A DNA stretch of 64,000 nt from Teratosphaeria epicoccoides (Eukaryota; Ascomycota; Dothideomycetes; Mycosphaerellales; Teratosphaeriaceae), in assembly GCA_021401465.1 (NCBI GenBank), contig JADDMT010000115.1, forward strand, positions 21,326 through 85,325, written 5' to 3'. The position numbers and the translations under genes are program-made. Every line of letters starts with the position of its first letter. Positions within the stretch are counted from its first letter, which is position 1. Below the pieces are notes generated by a model, which did not search any database, was not told the DNA's origin, and saw nothing but the letters and a program-made list of their open reading frames with translations. Below are positions 19,930 through 31,484 of this stretch, piece by piece.

Positions 19930-22900
19930 AAGCTAATCTAAGCATGTCTCTTATTCTCCTTAGGTTTATTCTAGGTATGCCTTTAGGCGTCAATGATATA
20001 TAAGTAGGGCGTTTGTTTCTCATTGTTACTTCGCGTATTATGCGCTACATACACGTGTTAAGAACTCTGCTCTAAAACTCTTATCTTCCTACAAATTAAC
20101 CTTCTTAAGCCCTGCTTACGCCTCCTCTACTCTTCTAATTCACGAATAGCTTCTAGAGCGTTCTTGTAGTCTTTAGCTAGAACCTATTATGTGTACTTAG
20201 GTAGGTGTCCTTTCTACTTTACTAGATAGTACGTTACACCTTTACGCTACATGCTATCCTTAATACCCTTGACTTCCTACTCTTCGTTCTCTTCTGCTAC
20301 TAGCATTAGGTCCGCAGGCTCTTCGCCCTTACGCTAAACCTATGGTTTAAGTAGAGATACGTAGAAGATGTCATGCACATAATACGACAATAGTAACGAG
20401 CTAGTACGCCTACAAGCCTATTACGTCGCGTATCTAGAAGGGTCTGACAAACCTTGGCGTTATCTTCTTACTTAGAAGTTTTAGCTTAAGATTCTTCGTT
20501 AATAGTAACACCTTCGTACTAACTACATACTACATCGGTTTAGTACAGGCGTTATTATGTTTAATCTAGGATTCTAAGGCCTTTTTCTAGTGTTCTATTA
20601 GCACTGAATATACCTCGCGCATACGCCGCGCTAATTCCGTAGCAGCTAGTACCCTCTCTTTAGAAGACTTGTCTTCTAGGTATATTTCCGGATTAAAGCC
20701 ATAAAGAATCTAAAATAGCAACATATGCATAGTAGTATACATGCTATTATTAACTGCAAATTCCGCCATAGGAATTACGTCAGCCTAGGCATCCTAGTTC
20801 TTAGCGTAGTAGTACTAAAGGTACTACTTAAGAGTCTAGTTCATACGTTTAGTCTAACTATTAGTCTATAGATAGAATGCTATACTTAGGCGGTACTTAA
20901 CATGTGCCTCAAACATAAATTCTTGCTAGTATTTACTAGTAAAGACAGAACCTTAATCTAATAGGATACTTTAGGGGACACTAAAGCGCTATATAACTTC
21001 GTCACAAAGTAGTCGCGTAAGCTCGCTACTTATGCACTTTTTCATACATAGGATAAAGACATTTATCTTCGAGTATTAGTCGACTACTATAAGGACAGCA
21101 TTAACTATATCGCCTATCTACTTTGCTAGCAGCAAATTAGTAATAAAATCTATAGTCAAGTCTTACTATAGTCTCTATAGTAGTAGGAGCGCCTAAGTAT
21201 CGCTATAGGGGCAATAGCGCCAAGATTTGCTAATCTAGCATGTCTAGCAGGATTTGACATAGTCAGAGACATCCTGTTCTAGCGTCAGCTACTAGTATTT
21301 ACGTCTAAGAAGCACGTTTGTCTTCTCTGCGCCAAAATGACCTGTAAGTTTATCGTCATGATAAATACAGAGGAGCTACGAACAGAGTACGTAGTTAGCG
21401 AGTACGTAGAGCCTATTATCAAAGTACTACAAGTCGCCTGACTTAGTCTAGTACTTCGGACTACCTGCGGTATCCTAGAGGGCTATACCCTTATTAATTA
21501 ACTCCGGTTCTCGCTCTTGTAACTGCTAAATAAGTCTCGAGACTTCTTTTAAGGGTTCTTTATATATCGCATACTTACTACATGTAAGCTAGTTAACTAC
21601 CGCATAGATCGAGCTAGACACGGTTACTATAACTGCTAGATAGGAGGGTTTATTGCTAGCGGAGGCTGTGAGGCCCTATTAGACCTATAGCCAACCTATA
21701 AGAGGAGCTAACGACAGGTCGCTACCCTATACTACAAGCTTTGTCTGTAGCGTAGGGAGGAGCTATTAGTTACCCTGCTCCCTAGTGTCGTAGTCCGGTT
21801 GTCGCGAAGGACTATTAGCTAGGTTCGTCTTCCTAGAACGATACTAGATAACGAAGTCAAAGCTAGCAGGGAAAGCCGCCTATCTTACTTGCTAACTACT
21901 TAGCTACTTTATACCTATGAAGCTACGAAGGTTATTATAGTTAGTAGGCACCTTAATAAGGTGCGCTACACCTTCAAGGTAGTGTTAGTACTCCTTGAAG
22001 CCATCAATAATAGCTAAAAGCTCTTAGTCGTAAGTCTCGTAATTAAGCTTAGCGCCCTGCATCTTCCGCAACTAGAAGGCAATCGGGTACTATTACGTAC
22101 TACCTTTTTGTGACTAGAGCTGCGATATAATTGCGGCTATTACAAATTTCGAAGCATTAGTCTCTATTCGGATCTTCGTAGTAGGGTTAAAGTACTAAAG
22201 TATAGGTATAGTTTAAAAAGCTGCTTTAAGTTTAGAGAAAGCCTTGCTCTAAGCCTCCTCCTAAGGCACTATCCCTGGCTTTTTACCTTAAATTACGCCC
22301 TTTGCAAGGGCCGTAAGAGGAGCCACGATCTTCGAATAGGATCGTATGAATCTGTAGTAGAAGTTAGTAAACCCTAGAAACACCTACACTTCTTAGAGGG
22401 TAGTTAGCTATAGCTACTCCGCGATTACGGACACCCTTCGGTCATCTATGATGACTCCTTCTATAGAAACGATGTATCCAAGAAACTTAATCCTGTCTGT
22501 TAGGAATAAGCACTTCTTTAGGTTCGCATACAGAGCGAACTTATAGAGCCGTTTAAGCACTATCTTTAGATGCTAAATATACTCCTCCTTCAAGATAGAG
22601 TAGACTAGTATATCGTCTAAATATACTACGTAGCAGGTATTAATGAGGCCAGACAGGGCCTAGTTAATATACGCTTAGAATGTCGCTAGTACGTTAGTTA
22701 AGCTAAATAGTATCACTATATACTTAAAGTGTCTATACTGCGTTTAGAATGTAGTCTTCTACTTGTTGCCCTTTTAGATTAGTATCTAGTAGTAGGCATC
22801 CTTCAAGTTAATAGACAAGAAGATAGCGGCGTAACTAAGGCAGTCAAGCGTGTTGCTAATAAGTAGTAGGGGGCAGCGGTTCTTCTAAGTTACTATATTA

Positions 22901-24790
22901 AGGCCCCTATAGTTAACGTATAGGCAGAGTATGTTATCCTTCTTTAGGACGAACATTACTAACGCTCTAGCCTCGCTGTCACTTCGTCAGATCCACGCGT
23001 TCTTTTCCGCCTTGTAGAGGTAGTCTCGAAGTGTTTTGAGCTATAATTCTAACACAGGGTACAGAGGTTAATGCGGAGGATTATAAGCCTCCTTAAGGTT
23101 AATCGCATGTTCCGCGTCTAGGGCCCGGGCATAGGCCGTAGCCTCTACGTCAAAAATATCGGCGTATTCCCCTAACTTAGGCAGAAGGGTAACGTCTTCC
23201 TTGACGTTCTGTATGCAGACTACATACACACATTAGACCTTCTTCATGTCCTTGTAGAAGCTGTGTACGTCGCGCATCCTTACTATAGGAACTTCGCCTA
23301 TAGAGCCATAGAACTAATTGTTAGTAGCTCTATTAACAATGACTCCCTGCTTGTAGCGCTAAGGGTAGCTAAGTAGGAGCTCTTTATTAGGAACGTCTTC
23401 TATGTAGAAGACTTCGTTAGTCTTGCGCACTTCTCCTAAGGAGTCCGCAAGTTAGAGGCGCATGTTATACGCGCCTTAAGCTGCTACGCCTTCGCCTTAA
23501 AAGGACTTCATAGTAGGCAGCAGGGCTCCTAGGATTAGCTTCAAACCGAGCCGTATAATTACCCGCTAGGGTATTACGTTAACCTCCGCAAGGTCGTCTA
23601 ACATATAGTCTACTAGCTTAAGCGAGCTATTAACTTAGACCGTACTAGATAGGCGCTAGGCAGGCCATAAGTCTACATCATTAGTAACAGACAGCTTAGA
23701 TACCCGTAGTAGCTATTCGGTTGTCTTAGGCTTGTCCTTCTTTTGCCTCCCCTCTAGGGAGGTTTCAGACACCTTGCTTACCTTCTTCCTATTACTTCGT
23801 TTAGGATAGCAAGCTGCCTAGTAGTCCCTCGCTCTACAGATGTAGCAGCTACTCGGAGGCTTCTCGCTACTGTCTTTAGGCTTAGAGGGCTCGCTCCTCT
23901 AGAATGAACTACTACGTTAGACGTGACCCTTAGGGCGCTTGTAATAGCGGCCCTTTAGTAGGTCCTTAGGGCTTAAATGCTTATTGTCCTTACTACCTAA
24001 TCTTCTATTTCGCTTCAAGGTAATCTCTATACGTGTTACAAGGGACACGAGGTCTTGCCGAGTTGTTAGAAGTTCATGAAAAGTCATGATTATGTTCTAA
24101 AGATTGTCATTAAGCTTGACAAGTAGGTGCCACATACATTGCGTCTTAGTATAGGGTAATATCTGTCTCTCGAGTGTAGCGAGGTAGGTAGCGAAGCTAG
24201 AGGTTATTTGTCCCTTCTCCTGCTTAGCCTTCTTATACTTAACAGACATAGTAAGGGCATAGTTCCCTAGATCCTTAACCTAGTTAACATAGAACTAGTA
24301 AAAGTCCGCCTATATATACGTTCTGTTATAGACTCGCATAAGGTCATACTACTCATGCTAATTGTTACGAGGTTCCTTATCCTCTTTAAGCTACATTATA
24401 CTAAAGGCGACCTGTTTGCCCTCTATAGAATATCCGCGTAAGTTAAGCACGAAAACTGCCTTACACGCCTACAAGAAAGTTCGAGCCTCATTTAAGGTGT
24501 CTCCCTTAAACGGCTTTAGGTTACATGCGTTACGACTGCCTCCTAGTTAGCCTACTATAGCCCTAAATTTAGGCACTAGATTCGCAGGCATATGCGAAGA
24601 GTCTACGCCTGCTAGTATATTGTCTTCATAGGTCCCTAGCGTAAAATCTCGCTAGATTTCTTTATCTGCTAGTTTATTAGTACTGCTTATAGCGACGTCT
24701 TCGTCGTCCTCGCTATTGTCGCTACTAGAAGGGTTACGGTTTTAGCTCTAGTATACAAGGTAGTTAGCGACCTAGTCGACGACTATAACA
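19930..24790 (-). pseudogene. Gypsy-2 gag-pol with chromodomain (RIP-inactivated)
   Basis: Minus strand, reading leftwards. Gag runs from about 24,760 to 23,900 (LKPFKGDTLNEARTFL at about 24,510). The zinc knuckle at about 23,850-23,808 reads CYICRARDY.AACY. A protease region follows near 23,600-23,450. RT spans about 22,970-22,250 with INLKDAYY, an intact VYLDDILVYS, and FLGFTNFYYRFI. RNase H is at about 22,220-21,880. Integrase has the second zinc Cys pair near 21,260 and the DDE core to about 20,700. The chromodomain (YLVKWKGH-type, Trp as TAG) is at about 20,240-20,140. The domain order marks a chromovirus. Stops are mostly TAG. The 5' LTR is missing: Gypsy-1 pol begins at about 24,790, head to head. 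Confidence 0.85.
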
Positions 24791-27700
24791 GCGGACGTTA
24801 AAAAGGCCTAAAAGACAAAGAAATACCTAACGCTTAACAAGTTAAGAAAGGCGCTTCCTCTAGAGCTTCGATACATAGCTCCGCTGTTTTCCTGTAAGGA
24901 AGCAGAGAAATTAGCGCCATACCGCCCTAGTATTAACTACTGCGTCGAACTCCGCGAAGGACTAGACGGATCCTAGCTAGCTCTACTATAGGGACCCCTA
25001 TATAGCATGTCGAAGGAGGAATTACTTATGCTAAGGAAGTCCTTAGACAAACTATTAGGGAAGGGATTTATCCGGCCTACTAACTTAGAGGCCGCGGCTC
25101 CTGTGCTTTTCGTCTAGAAGCTAGGGGGAGGCCTCTATTTCTGCTGTAACTACCGCGCCCTTAACGTGATCACAAAGCAAGATAGGTACCCCCTTCCGTT
25201 AATTCCGGAGACCTTAAGGAACCTCACGGGCGCCTAGTAGCTTACTAAGGTAGACGTAGTATTAGCCTTCTACTAAACCTGTATGGCGAAAGGCCATAAG
25301 TATAAGACGGCTTTTCGCATAAGGTTTAGCTTATTCGAATAGTTAGTCTGTCTGTTAGTCTATCTAGGGCTCTAGCAACTTTCTAGTAATATATTAACAC
25401 ACTGTTACGCGAGGAGTTAGACGACTATACCTCTACATACATAGACGACATTATCATATATAGCGGCGGTTCGTAAGAAGACTATTTTGCTAAGGTAACG
25501 CGAGTACTCTAGAAGCTCTAGGACAAGGGCCTATACCTTGACCCTAGGAAGAGTAAGTTTGCTAAGAAGGAAATCAAGTACCTAGGGTTCATAATCTATA
25601 CTAACAGAAAAGGCGTAGAGACTAACCTAGAAAAGGTAGAAGCCATACGTAACTAGGAGTAGCTAAGGACATAGAAGGAAGTCTGTAGATTCCTTAGCTT
25701 TGCTAACTACTACAGGATATTCATCTCGAACTACTTAAAGACAGCTAGGCCATTAATGGCACTTACAGGGAAGGGCATGCCGTTCTCCTAGGGAGAAAGC
25801 AAGGAGTCTACGTTTAAAACGCTAAAGGCAAAGTTCTGTTTAGCGCTAGTCCTTTCTTAATAGAACCTAGAGCTGCCGACCTTTTTAGAGACTAACTATA
25901 GTAGGTTTGCGTTAGGTGCAGCTCTCCTACAAGAAAGTAACAGAGTCTGTAGACTAGTAGGCTTCTTTTCATAGAAGCTTAACAAAGCGGAGACTAATTA
26001 TAACATCTATAATAAGGAGATGTTAGCCGTGATATCTAGCCTTAAGTTCTAGGGCCCTGAGATGAAATTGTGTAGCCCCTTCACGATTCTTATAGACTAC
26101 AAAAACCTAGAGTACTTCATAGTCAAGCGGCAGCTATCTAAGCGGCAGATACGGTAGTATAAGACCCTTACGTAATTCTAGTTCTCCCTAGTATATTACC
26201 TAGGCGCCGAGATAGTAGTCCTAGACGCATTGTCGAGGCAAGAACAGGACACGCTAGGAGCAGAAGATAAGGAATCGCGGTTTAAGAGGTTCTTAGACCT
26301 AGAGGTTGTAGAGAATTAGCCCGAGATAGCGGGTAAGAGTAGTAATAGCGTACTAATTACCTTGACCTACATACTATCTACTACCTTAGTTAAGGACGAA
26401 TCGCTACTTGTTAACTCTATGCCCTCTAACCTAGAACCTACTAGGCCTTTCTAGGACTATACCCTTAATAATTTGTAGGCAGCTATAGTAGAAAAGGACA
26501 AGCTGTACTTGACAGTAGTTAAAGTAGTAAAGAGCGGCTCCTAGAACGCTACTAGCTAGAGTGAAGTTGAAATTGTAAGCAGGAGACTACAAGATTAACA
26601 AGAGGGGCTTCCTATAATACCGCGACAAGCTCTAGGTCCTAGGAGTAACAGCTAGTCAGCCTAGGCACGACACCCTAGACCCTAGAGATAAAAGTAACAG
26701 CACGCTTAGGATAAGGCTAATCTAGTCCGTGTATACTACTATAGTATACAGGCATCTAGGACAGGATACTACGACAATGATCCTAGGGCGTAACTTCTAT
26801 TAGCCGTTACTATCTAAGCACGTCTAGCAGTTCCTATGGAACTACGACTACTACGGCTATAATAAGGTGTAGAGAGAGCATAAACACAGACTACTAAAGC
26901 TATTACTAGTCCCTACTAGATTCTTCTAGGAAATCTTAATAGACTTCATGACGGATCTGCCTAAGTCTAAGGGATGTTAGTACCTGTAGATTATTAAAGA
27001 CCGCTTATGTAAGTCCGTAGTGTTATAGGTAATGCCTAGCATAAAAGTAGAGGAATACGTAGAGGAGTTTATAGACTATTAGGCCTAGTACTATAGAATG
27101 CTAACAGCTATTACAAGCGACTAGGGTACTAACTAGACTAGCACCTTTTAGAGTGCCTTTTGTAAAAGAATAGGAGTATCCTAGCAGTTAAGCTCTACAT
27201 ACTACCTATAAACAGATAGAGGCCCTAAACGCCTTAACTAAGAGGTATAAGCGGATTCCTAGAACTACATTAATCATGAGCAATCTAAATAGAAGCAATG
27301 GCTCCCTATAGCTTAACTAGCGCTAAACAGGAGGTATTACTTAGGGATTAGCATAAGCCCCTTCTTTGCTACCTATAGCTACAAAGAATAGGGCCCTATG
27401 TCTTTAGCTAAGGACGCTAAAGAGCCTAGCCTGTTAAAAGCTGCCAAGAGGGCAAAGGTATTCGTAGAGAAGATCTAGAGCATAACGGGAATCTGCCAAG
27501 CCACGATAGTAGCCTCTATGTAAGAACAAGAGGAGTCTACTAATAAACGTTAGAACCCTGCCCTAATTTACAAAGTTAACAAGGTCTAGCTAGATCTGCG
27601 GAACTACACTACAGAGAGACTAAAGAAAAGCTTAGACGCTAAGCACGCAAAGTACATAGTAGCCAAGGTAATATCACTAGTCTCTATCTGTTTAACTAGG

Positions 27701-28130
27701 CTCCTAAGTAATATATACCTAGTGTTCTATACTAACCTGCTAAGACTAGCTAGCAAGGACCCTATGCCTAGATAGGAGAATGACGACAAACAGCTAGACC
27801 CCGTGTTATTCAAGTCGCACAAAGAGTAGTTAGTAGAGGAAATACTCTGCTCAAGGAACAAGAGAAGGGGAAAAGGGCGCGAGGTCCTAGTGAAATAGTC
27901 AGGGTACTACGACCCTACGTAGGAACCCTTAGAGAACCTTATAGAAACTAGAGTAATAGACTGCTTTAAACAGACTAAGGGAAGCGCGGAAAGCGCTAAC
28001 AGACTAAGGGAGAGGTAGGACAAGGGGAAGGGAAGATGTAGGGCTTAGAAAGTAGAGCCTAGCGTTTTTGACGAGGAGTACAGGTTTTTTGAGAAGGACA
28101 TAATCAAGGGGAAAATTTACATTAGTTAAC
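24790..28130 (+). pseudogene. Gypsy-1 pol: RT, RNase H, integrase, chromodomain
   Basis: Starts in the protease-RT linker (LAPYRPSINYCVELREG at about 24,915). RT is unusually readable (YRALNVITKQDRYPLPLIPE at about 25,150; the catalytic motif is encoded by intact GACGAC codons at about 25,443). KYLGFI..NRKGV is near 25,580 and FANYYR near 25,695. RNase H spans 25,750-26,260, ending DALSRQEQDTLG. Integrase covers about 26,700-27,450 (EILIDFMTDLPKSK-like at 26,930). The chromodomain is at about 27,840-27,950 (GREVLVK.SGYYDPT.EPLENL). The 5' LTR, gag and protease are absent. One or two frame changes and many TAG stops make it inactive. Confidence 0.82.
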
Positions 28131-28333
28131 TATATATACAGAAAAAAAGAAAAACCCCCTAGCCGTAGGACCCTACGCTAAGAGCAGGGACCCTAGCGAC
28201 AATTACGCGGGATTGTTACTAGAAGCCCTACTAGCAGGGCTAGCCCTCCTGTTAGTAGCAATAGGGTCGCTAACAGACCCCTCGCCGTCTAAGGGGCCCT
28301 TACTAGACCCCCTAGACCCGCCGACTAGGCCGC
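28131..28333 (+). other. Post-pol spacer of Gypsy-1
   Basis: About 200 bp after the pol stop region. It contains an A-rich stretch (28,140-28,157) and C-rich blocks. No coding frame is convincing. Confidence 0.4.
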
Positions 28334-29597
28334 TGTCAGAATCCCTGGCCTTTTAGCTAGGGCCCTAAGTAGCGGCGCTAGACTTAGCCTGACGAGAGCT
28401 CTTGCCCTTGCTAGCAACGTTCTCCTGCTACCTACCTAGGGTAAGCACTAGTAGAACGCCCCTAGACCTTTTAAACAGTTAGCGTGTAGAAACACACAGA
28501 GTATAGGATAAACTTATAGGAGGCCCTACTAGGCGACTATAGCGGCAATAGTGCTAGTGACCTCCTAGGCTACAACGCTACATGAGAGTTAGCGGAGTAA
28601 TTATAAGAGGCACTAGGGGAAAATCCCCGGACAGTAGGCCTGCTAACTACAAAGGCCCTAAGGCCTTCTAGGCCTTAAGGACCTTTGCTAGGTTGTTACA
28701 GGCTACTATGCTATTATGACGTTAGCTATGCAAAAACGCTTAGGGTATAGGTCATACCTGTTAGCATCTTAAGAGCGTGTCTAGGAGGCGTAGGACACGT
28801 AGGTAAGGGAGAGGCTAGCTAGGTTAGCGAGCTACTTTGCGTAGATACTAGGCAAAGTATATAGGGCCTTATAGTTTAGGCGCTTGCTAGCGCATCGCCC
28901 GCAGGCGCGGGCTCAGGTAGACTAGAAGAGTTAGCATAGGCTAGGAGGAATAGCAAGGAACCTAGGACATACTAGTTAGGGAACGTAATCTACACCCTAG
29001 AGGGTATAGTTAATGTAGTAGATATTAGGCACTATCTAACCCCTGTTAGTAACGCCTAGACTCTAGAAGAAGAGGTCAGGAGAATATAGGGGGAGGCTTA
29101 CTATGTAAGTAAGCATGTAAGAGAAAGGAAGTAAGAGTAGTACTAAAGGGCAATTTTTATATAGTAAGGTACGCGCTAGCACGGGCCTAGGAGCGCCCCC
29201 TTAATAGCTTAGACTACAAGAGTAGAAGTGAAGTGAAGTGAAGGGAGGTGAAGTAGACTTCGCCAAGTAAAGTAGAGTTAGGGGACTACGTAGGACTAGC
29301 TAGGAGCTAGGTCTTGTATACTAGAGGACAGCTAGTAGGCAGGCTTAATTATAAGAAGTAAAGTAAAGTAGACTTAGCTAAGTGAAGTAGAATCACGAGA
29401 CTATACGAGACTAGTTAGGGGCCTAGCCTTATAAGCTAGAGAGTAATTAGTAGGGGGATTTAGTTACGACACTACTACTCTCTAGACAGCTCTGTCTAAA
29501 TCTAAATGTAAAACGTAGGGAAGGAGCTCATACTCCCTTAGGTTCCTTGCTATTCTACACAGAAGAAGGATAAACGAAGGGGAAGGGGGGGAGTCAA
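28334..29597 (+). mobile_element. Gypsy-1 3' region with possible accessory coding
   Basis: Begins TGTCAGAATCC, like 708. A plus-strand stretch at about 28,680-29,170 has helical, charged coding character: QERVQEAQDTQVRERLARLA-like if TAG is read as Gln, and in another frame YTLEGIVNVVDIRHYL. The homologous part of the other copy (34,380-35,060) also shows IDAVEGVIYIVDK and NVKEKVRKSRR, so some coding may be conserved. I cannot settle a single frame. A pentamer array (GTGAA/GTAAA) is at 29,225-29,265. A purine/G tract at about 29,577-29,593 fits the polypurine tract. Confidence 0.4.
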
Positions 29598-29769
29598 TGT
29601 AAAGGGCGAGGCCCTAAGTCCTTAGCATAGGCTAAGGCCTATGCATAACCCCTAACAAGGGACAAGGCTAGCTATCAAGGACCGGACAGCTAGCAGATAG
29701 TCCTTCTCTCCCTATCGTACTTGTTAAATACTACATAAACCCCTGTGTACATACTGTTTACCTGTAACA
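29598..29769 (+). repeat. Gypsy-1 3' LTR (second copy)
   Basis: 172 bp, TGTAAAGGGCGAGG to ACCTGTAACA. The same length as 1487-1658 and clearly homologous. It is inserted against an sLTR fragment at 29770. Confidence 0.8.
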
Positions 29770-29965
29770 GAGTCCTTATAGTAGAGGGTAGCATGTAGGA
29801 TTATTACATCCCTACACTTAGGTAGCAAACCTATAAGACAAAGGATATATAATTTAACGTATAAAGAGACAGCTACTATAATAGGAAGGGTCTATAGCAT
29901 GCTAAGAGTAGTATACTAGAGTATGTTTAGCTATAATACTCTCTAATAGTATTAACTATATTAGA
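29770..29965 (-). repeat. sLTR partial copy, truncated by Gypsy-1
   Basis: Reverse complement of about 17,279-17,475, ending TATTA at 29965. Its other half is missing on the Gypsy-1 side. Confidence 0.65.
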
Positions 29966-31480
29966 GAGAGCGTAGTAGTAATAGTAACGCTAACATGTCC
30001 TAACTTTGCTCCTAGTATAGTAAAGGATGTATATTACTCTTAGCTTAAAGGTAAAGGTAGATACTATGTTTGTCTCTAGACATAGTTAAATGCCTAAGGG
30101 GGTAGGACAGGAGGATTATCTTAATAGATACCTTTGCCTATAGGTAAGAAGGGGTATAGCTAAGAGGAGAGGTATAGTAGGTTAAGGGTATATAGAGGTA
30201 ATACTACCTCTTTACCTAAATCTTCCTTATGTATAGGTAGGAGGATAAGCTACTAGATACTACATGTAATTTGTAGAGAGAAGACATTAGTCTAAGTACT
30301 TGTTTTTGCTGCATATAGTAGTAGTTAGCTACTTAGCTTGTTAACATAGTCGACTACTCTAATGAGTTTAAGTGCCTACAATGTGTCCTACTTAGTTAAT
30401 TGCTAGGTCGCTACTATGTAGTTCTAAGGAATGTAGGAGATTGTCATATCTGTAATATACTAAGAATTTGTAGTAATAGAAGAATAACCGAACAATTGTC
30501 CTAAAAGGAACTTAGGAAGACTACTTTAGAGCAGTTAATATACTTTAGGCGTAATGTCATTATAGTTACTAGCTGTTATATGTCTTATGCTATACATGGC
30601 GGTAGTCTTAGGAACTATAGTCAATCTTCGCATACTATCGATTTATCTAAGCAGAGCGGTACGAGCGCTAGCGATAGCGTAAATAGCAGGCCAAAGGAGC
30701 GGAGATCTGTAGAAGGAGTATCAAGATACGCTAGTCTTAGAATCAGACTACGCAATTTACCTCCTAACCTTAATCTCGTCCTAGATGATCCCTCTATCCT
30801 CCCTATGATCCCCTTTAACCTAAGCCTCTCTCACAGTTCTCCTTTAAACACCTATTAACCTATCGTTTGTTCCTTGACTCCCTTAGACCTTACATAGGGC
30901 ATCCTACTCATGTCTTCTGCCTTAACATACTACACGTCTGTAGTAACTAGTTAACTAAGTTAGTTGATTGACGTGATGCCGTCACTATGTTAACGAGGAG
31001 TCAATACGCTAATAAGCGGCTAGCTAGTTACTCGGGTTAATAAGCACGACAAGTAGTTAATAGTACTAGTCACGAAATCATTTAACTAACAGATAAAACT
31101 ACTATATCCGCGCTTAGCCGACTAGGCAAAACCTATTAATAACCTGAAGACTTAGATCGAGATTAAACGCAGGTTCGTGTAGTTCCTTTCTAATGTAAAG
31201 CGCCTTCTCTATAGTCCGCGTTACTACGAACAGACTAGTCGCATTAATAAAGGTAGTCTTGTCCTTGCCTTCTCTAGCATGAAGCAAGGCAGCTAGAATA
31301 AGCAAGGCAGATTAATCGTTTTCATGCTAGGATAGTGCCTTGTATGAAGAAGTAATGTCTAGACTAGGCTGTAATTTGCTGCACTTTGCGAAGGCCTTCT
31401 TGAAACTAAGCTTGCCTTTGTTCTTACTCTCCTTCTACAGAGCGCTAGTAAGGAGAAGATTTTTACAGCTAAATTGCGGA
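29966..31480. other. Degraded sequence without recognisable gene
   Basis: About 1.5 kb. Two open stretches without stops (30580-30858 plus, 92 codons; 31114-31305 minus, 63 codons) do not extend as homologous frames and match no domain I know. The minus one (ARRGKDKTTF-like, then EKALYIRKELHEPAFNLDL) has protein-like composition and could be a relic. RIP relics and AT-rich spacer are the likely content. Confidence 0.4.
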
Positions 31481-31484
31481 ATGT

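Noticed and set aside
30580..30858. 92-codon open frame in degraded DNA
   Set aside because: No homology to neighbouring elements and no extension on either side; a chance open stretch cannot be excluded.
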